Shown here: positions 58,108 to 64,000 of the stretch, piece by piece
Position numbering within the stretch: position 1 is the first letter of the stretch
Layout of the letters: the number at the start of each line of letters is the position of its first letter
DNA from: Nymphaea colorata
Lineage: Eukaryota > Streptophyta > Magnoliopsida > Nymphaeales > Nymphaeaceae
Assembly (NCBI RefSeq): GCF_008831285.2
Contig: NC_045145.1
Span: 17,376,040-17,440,039, forward strand
DNA: 64,000 bases
Reading direction: 5' to 3'
Translations under genes and position numbers: made by a program
Notes under the pieces: model-generated
What the model was told of the DNA's origin: nothing
Database searches by the model: none
The model's input: only the letters and a program-made list of their open reading frames with translations

Positions 58108-61100
58108 TGGATGTTGCAGACCCTATATATTAGACTATGCTCAGTTTCTTTCCTGGTTCGATAAAGTTTAGACGTAGCAGACTAACCAAGATAGGTGCTC
58201 CATGTACTCAATTCTTGGCCTCCTTCAATAGCTAGCCAAATCACGGAGCTCTTCTCAGCTGCACATGGCCTTCCCTTTCCTTTTCAACTTTGTCTTCGCT
58301 GCTTCATCCACATCCTTGAGTGGCGGATATAAGAAAATAAACCTTAAGATGTTCAATTTTGACACATAGGTCTGAACAAACCATGTTCTTGTTGCATGAA
58401 ACCCATAGGAAATAGCAATGATATATATATCTCCTCAGCCCTAAGTTGTGTACCAATAGCTTTAACTTGCATATAAAGCAACTACCTCCATGAAAATACT
58501 ACAAAAACACTAGACCCCGCCTTGCTTGGAGTCGTCCTGGCTGGTGGACAGAGAGAAATTGACAAAAAGGACTTCCCAAGATGAGAAATATTTTCCCCAA
58601 CTAAAACTTGGCTTGAACATCACTCCCCAAGTACACTGAGCCAGAAATCTCAAGCAATGTGGGCAAAATTCACTTTGTGTTCAAATACGAGGCTGAGTGT
58701 CTTGAGAAGGATGAGACCAAGTGTCCGGAAACACTCAATCTCTAATATCTCAACTATACACTAGAAACCTTCACATAGAAGTATGTGCGACTGAAGGGAG
58801 AGAGGGATTCGTGAGACATACCATCTTCGTGACTAAACGTCTGAGATGGTACCTCGTGACACCCTTATCGCACAACTCTAACTCGTCTCATGACGTACTA
58901 TATTGAAGCTTTGTGTTCAGGACCAGGATGTAGCTCGACTCTGGCTTTAGCAAATTTGTGATTAATGTCAAACCAATGCGAGCACATTTAACAGGATTTC
59001 TTTCAACACATTTCACGCGCCAAAAAATGAGGTCGCTGATCTGAACCAGTTGTTGTCTGCTATGTCTTAGTCTCTTTTTTACACAGTGAATGTGAATCCT
59101 TTCTTTTTATGAAATTTCCTGTACTTCGCAGGATAAGGAGCATAAATCATGTGACTAGTTATTCCTTGTGTTTTCTTCTTTTGAGGATAACAACACATTG
59201 GTTCATTTTTTATTTATGATCTCAATTGTCTCAAAGTTGTATCATCTCTCGATCCGTGCAAGGGTGTATAAGAATACGTGCTCAGGCGCTCAGCAAATTA
59301 AGACCAAACCAAAGATATAAGCGAGGGAAAACATTGGAAATTGCATCAAATGAAGTGTATTTTGATCATTTTGGATTGTCTGACACAAAAGGGTTGGCGC
59401 TCATACAGGGTGGGCAGTCACTGTTAAAGAGGAAGAATCACAGTTCAATTCTGATGGGAATCTCTCCTCAGCTGTTGTCGCCTGCCCCAAAGTGGATCCT
59501 CTCATTTTGCTCTGTTAGCAGGGCTTGCTTTGTTGCATTCTCGCTCTAGAAATTCAAGAAGACAAACACCTTCCCATGGAGGGGGAAAACCCTGTGCTTA
59601 CAGTACTGACAACAAAGGATCGATTCATCTCAGCCTTCAATCACTCAAATTTGGTGGGCCGCCTAAATTTGATGCAGTTTTCGGTGATCTATTGTGGGAA
59701 GATCCGAAAGTCAGTGGGCTTTACAGGGCATAACACAAGCGGCCGGCTTTTGTGCGTGGAAGTTGTGAGATTGAAGAAGGTGGGCTGTCATGGTTCCTAG
59801 ATGAAATTTTTGCCTGAGTGAGCAAATTGACAAGTGTGTCTGACTGCATAAAGGAGAAGAAGATGGATGCGCTTAGTCTGTGGGGTCCCTGCGGTGGAGA
59901 TCTAGGTGGGTTTGGTTGGTTGTATTTGGACATTAGACTCTGGAGTCTAAATAAGGATATTCCCATCTGCACATATCCAAAATTTGATATCCACAGTCCA
60001 CACCACCTGTTTCTAAGATTTTAGAAAGTTCAAGAAGAAAATGGGCTGCCATTTGACTATACGTCAGTCGTTAGCCCACATATAGTCAATAGTTAGCCCG
60101 CAAGAAAATAAAGAGTATAACAAAAGGAGAGAGGCAAGCAAATCTTTGGCGAAAAAGGAGCATCCGATAATTTCTTTAGAGGAGATTTACATCTACGATC
60201 ACCAACTTGCCTTGCCGTGTTTTACTGAACTTCTACAGCTCTTTTAGTTGGGCATTCCATCTACCTCATCTCTACCAAACATTTCACAGATGCTGGAGAA
60301 GTTTCAAGCCTACGGCACTTGTCCTTCAACCATCCCGACCTGCCAGTCCAAGAAGGAGCAAACGGCGTCATCAAGAAGCCAGCGTGGGTAGAAACCCTAA
60401 AAGCCTCTGCTGTTGATCAGAGTGTGAGCAAGCATTTTGATCGGCAATAAACATTACTGGAGTTGTACTGTTGATATTCTCCACTAGAACCAGTACCAAC
60501 TTGGGCATTTTATATTGCTACGATTCTTTTGTGGAAGCAGTAAAGACGTCGGATGTCACAAAGTGGGAACTGAATTCCAAATCCATGAAAAGGAAGAGAG
60601 AAAAAATATGATAGAACTGGATTCCTATTGCAATAGCCACGTAGGTCCATACACAAAGACATGCAAGTGGGGCGAATCTGAATCTGGTACATGATCTTGA
60701 TCGCCGTTCTTTGTTGCAGGATCCTAGTGAAATTTATTTTAGCCTTACCCCGTTGGAACTTGAAAGAAAGCTTACAAAAGGCTATATAATAGAAAACCTA
60801 TTTGGCCTTCACAAGGTTTTAGTATCATAAAACTGCCTATCCATGTCATTGCCTATGTATGTCACTCGACAATATATATACATTTGGTCTTACTAAGTTA
60901 GCAGTATATTAATAAGTGCATACTAAAAATTTATTTAAACGATCTTAAACGACCATGAAACTAAGCTCGGACCTCAGTCCTCATCACAGGAACATGAGAA
61001 GATCAGCAGTAGCATGTCTTAAGAAAGTGAACATCTTTTTTAACCGATCTGTAAAATTTAATTATAATATCCTATATCCATCAAGTATCAAAATATATTG

Positions 61101-61560
61101 CATAACATAACATAGTATGCATATAAACATTACTCTTGCAAAGTAATACATCTGTATGTATAAATAGTACAGTGTGTACATGTAAATATATTAGTTGCAC
61201 AGGTACCATTCCATACGAGTTGGTCCAACCTGAGCAGCTAGCGTCCATAGTTGGCTTATTCAAATATGGAAATGAACCAAAGCTTTGCTCGCCAAGTTTA
61301 TCGAAGGATCATGAACTAGCAATTTCATGGGCTAAAGTGCGGAGCACCAAGAGCTGCTATAAGTTCATTTCCTAGCCCTACCTCCAACAGCACCTGTCTG
61401 CTAAAATGCATTACCGTGAGTTTCTGCTTCCAAGCAAAGCATGTTCTGAAACAAACAAAATTTCTTGCATTTAGAGGCCAAGATAATGCAACTTTATGTT
61501 CCTGAGCAATTTAAATAGAAAGATTCAGCAAAGTTGAGAGGATAAGAAAACTTCAAGAGA

Positions 61561-61877
61561 CATGATGCTAGAGAAAATAACTGCCATTTGGGGACTATGG
61601 CCCCAGGGCACAACAGCAGTACCATCTAAGAATTTAAGAGAAACCAACGAAATAGACTTGCAACCCAAATGTCCTTCAGGTCCAAATCCTTGACCATGTG
61701 TTAAAAGGCCCTCACCTGTGACAAGGTCCGAACCTATTTTCACCCCTCATACTTCCCATACACTGTACAGTGCCACCTACTGCAGACGCTTTGCCATCTA
61801 GAAAAATTAACAGGAAGAACTAGTAGAGGATCACCTCAACAGATCGAGTCAGATAGCATCAACTGTTGATCCGCAGG
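61561..61877. other. spacer beside the WD40 fragment
   Basis: A minus-strand open frame (61743-61525, with GLLTHGQGFGPEGHLGCKSI) is protein-like but unrecognised. It may be flanking sequence of the WD40 pseudogene. Confidence 0.3.
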
Positions 61878-62263
61878 CATTGTAGAAGACTGCCATAAGT
61901 TCATACCAGAGTCCAAACGAGAAACAATTTGGTGTCTGGGCTGAATGACACGGTAGTGATCTCACCAAAGAAATTGATCTCTTGCTCTTTGCTCCCACCA
62001 TTCTTTGTGTCAAACAGTTGGACAAAGTCAGGTGGCTCAGTCATTCACAATAACTGCCCATCAGAAGTAAACTGGAAAGATCCGAGTGCACTCAAGTTGC
62101 CCTGATACCCCTTGTTTTTTTTTTTGTTTTTTTTGAGCAAGAGATTCGACAGGTAACTAAGGTCCCAAATGCAGTATGTCTTATCTTGCTTTCCAGTGGC
62201 AAAAAGGGAGTTCCATGCAGTTCCAAAGGAACAATCCAGGTGACTTAACAGGGGCATAACCAT
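61878..62263 (-). pseudogene. WD40-repeat protein fragment (C2A9.03-like family), pseudogene
   Basis: The minus strand carries the C-terminal part of a plant WD40 protein related to the uncharacterised C2A9.03-like family. VMPLLSHLDCSFGTAWN, FATGKQDKTYCIWDLS, GNLSALGSFQFTSDGQLL, PDFVQLFDTKNG and FFGEITTVSFSPDT follow the family order, with TYGSLL at the end. It is broken. An A-rich insertion of about 11 codons (KKNKKKNKGYQ) splits the blade after WDLS. A TGA follows QLL where the family continues, and the segment before TYGSLL is out of frame and ends in another TGA. No upstream blades are found to the window end. An acceptor-like TTTCCATGCAG before the first block suggests a genomic fragment and not a retrocopy. 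Confidence 0.75.
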
Positions 62264-64000
62264 CTGCATGGAAACCACGTTTGAGCTAGCTTACTCATGA
62301 AAAACAATTTTAGAGGGTATTTGTTCCTATCAACTCCTGAAAACATGCCTCACTTTCATTACAAATGCCAGTAAAGCAACAAAAGAGGATCCGTAAAAAC
62401 AGAAAACAACAGCTACAAAAGAAGATCATCATAAAAAAAAAATTCTACAAGCAACTTTTTACTAAGAAACTTTCACGAAAAAGAAGTGGTCAGTAAGGCA
62501 CTTAGAAGTGGAAGGAAAAACTCTTTAAATTACAGAAACAATTAAATTGCCCTATCGTGTGGTCATAATAGTACTATATTTAAGTTCTCAATTTTCTGTG
62601 GTGCTGCCAAATATATTCTTATACAAATTTCATGAGATTTAAGATCATTTTCTTATTTTCTCAGTTATACAACAGCAATTATCATTTGTGAATATCATAG
62701 TAACCTATGCACACGGCTGCATCTACGTGTTGACAGGGTGCAGGCCATTCTAGAAACACTTGGCTGCAGGGACTTGGCCAAGCCTGAGTTTGTGTATCTA
62801 TCATAGCAAATTAAAATTTTAAATTGTTTTAAGCAAGCAAATAACAAGCAATACATTCATAAACCAAAATTCATACTTACAAATTGATAAACAAAGTAAC
62901 AAACATACAAAAATCAATGTAAATTAATTTAATTTAAACTTAAAAAAGTGGGAAATAGATTTGGTCAAGGTAACCAAAGTCCATTTTTGGACAAATCCAG
63001 CAGACTGCACACAACATGACATTCACCATCTCCATGGCAAACCCAGTGCCACACTAATGTCCAACTATGTTGACACGGGTGCAGCATCTTCCTAGCAGAA
63101 TCCACTTTTATGTGGCTGCCTGGGTCATCCAGGTCCCCAACACTCTGCGTGGTGGCATCTTAGTTTTGTCGGCTCATGAAATTATCTGAACCTTTTTCCT
63201 TTCCGTGCTCGCCCTTTTGTCCCCAGATATCTTTTGTTTCAGGATCCAGTCTTATAGAGAGCTTCCTGGACAAAAAAACTGAGATTCAAATCCCTGTGGT
63301 TTTGGACATTTGAGTCCATCTGTACACATATCTCAATAACAACAGGCAGCACAGATGTTAGACAACATAATCTAAGAATCCCAGCTTATATATTCTATAG
63401 AAGAGAACACAAAAAAATATACATATAACAAATGCAGCCCTCTAGTACGACCAATTAAATCAGTGCTTTAAATGAGGGTAAGTACTCAAGCAACATTACC
63501 CTGCTGCACTAAGAATCAACCAGCATTCCATCAGGGTGGCTGCCCACAATGATGATAATCTTACCAACCGGACCTAGTGAAGTGTTTGCTGTGAAATAAA
63601 AATATCAAAATACAACCTTCAAGACACTCTTGAACCAAAAGGCAGCATAAGGGCCTGACAAACAGCCAGACAAGAAGGAAATCAATCAACAGAGACTCAC
63701 ATACACTGGCCATGGAAAAGTAAAATGCTTCGGAGGTGAAACCTCTTCACATCAAACTCTGACTCCACAATCAGTTATTTGAAGCTATGACAATGGGAGC
63801 ACCAGTATACCAGAGAAACACATGTACGATAATAATATCTTATAGTTGAATCATTTACAAGTCATCAGGCATAAACAACTAAATACCCAGAACTATTGTA
63901 TATTTCAACAGCATTTGTTATCGCAGTGCCATCGTCTGTCATTCTGGTGCAGGACACTCCAAACTGAACTAAATAATGTAACACAAGAAACACATAAAGC
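62264..64000. other. spacer to window end, no gene recognised
   Basis: A/T-rich DNA without open frames of note. I looked on the minus strand for the missing N-terminal part of the WD40 gene and did not find it. Confidence 0.5.

Larger units (their letters stand above)
55831..61560. other. spacer, no gene recognised
   Basis: Intergenic, with large CT/TA arrays at 57869-57930 and 58026-58105. Two stretches have somewhat protein-like open frames: 59226-59760 on + and 60243-60450 on + (for example KPAWVETLKASAVDQSVSKH). They shift frame or overlap other open frames and I cannot assign a family, so they are not called as genes. Confidence 0.5.

Noticed and set aside
59226..59800. Overlapping protein-like open frames on the plus strand
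   Set aside because: Possible coding debris, but three frames are open in turn and none matches a family I know. Too weak to call.

Overview
This is nuclear DNA of a flowering plant. The genes have spliceosomal introns with GT..AG borders. The protein families are plant-specific: a Sec14-nodulin-type lipid transfer protein, a ZAT-type C2H2 repressor and an ARID-HMG protein. Long (TA)n, (CT)n and (GA)n microsatellites and a decayed plant L1-type LINE fill the space between them. I cannot name the species. The window is gene-poor: four intact genes in 64 kb, separated by repeat-rich spacers and at least two dead genes.

Layout. 1-6.3 kb: spacer with a probable PIF/Harbinger (Tourist-like) MITE at 570-829, microsatellites, and a CpG-rich block that becomes the promoter and leader of the first gene. 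6.35-15.06 kb (+): a complete SFH/Sec14-like phosphatidylinositol transfer protein gene. I reconstructed 14 coding exons that join in frame to 599 residues. A 42-bp palindrome lies in its probable 3' UTR. 15-18.9 kb: short tandem duplications and decayed coding-like sequence. 18.94-22.3 kb (-): a 5'-truncated, stop-riddled LINE with RT, zf-RVT and RNase H remnants and a 3' poly(A). 23.1-25.45 kb (+): a broken gene of unrecognised family with coiled-coil segments, several frameshifts and stops. 25.5-31.9 kb: spacer with a perfect 96-bp tandem duplication. 31.93-33.7 kb (-): an intronless C2H2 zinc-finger gene with four fingers and a DLN-type EAR-like motif. 33.7-38.9 kb: spacer with a GC-rich block of nested inverted repeats carrying TCP/site-II-like motifs. 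39.95-45.1 kb (-): a complete 148-residue ubiquitin-conjugating enzyme E2 of the UBC4/5 class, split by a 3.47-kb intron. 45.2-48.9 kb: spacer with an (AT)57 array. 48.9-53.8 kb (-): an ARID-HMG-box gene of six coding exons and 348 residues, with (TA)n arrays in its introns and an internally duplicated C-terminal tail. 53.8-61.8 kb: spacer with degenerate A/T-rich repeats and large CT/TA arrays. 61.88-62.27 kb (-): a fragment of a WD40 gene of the C2A9.03-like family, broken by stops and an A-rich insertion. 62.3-64 kb: nothing recognised.

The four intact genes are unrelated cellular functions (phosphoinositide transfer, transcriptional repression, ubiquitination, chromatin/DNA binding). Nothing shows they form one pathway or cluster. 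I found no convincing new system. The most worthwhile items are the paired candidate start exons of the SFH gene, the 3' UTR palindrome, the 54-bp tandem duplication in the ARID-HMG tail, the unidentified dead gene at 23-25 kb, and the orphan palindromic GC-rich block at 35.3-35.45 kb.
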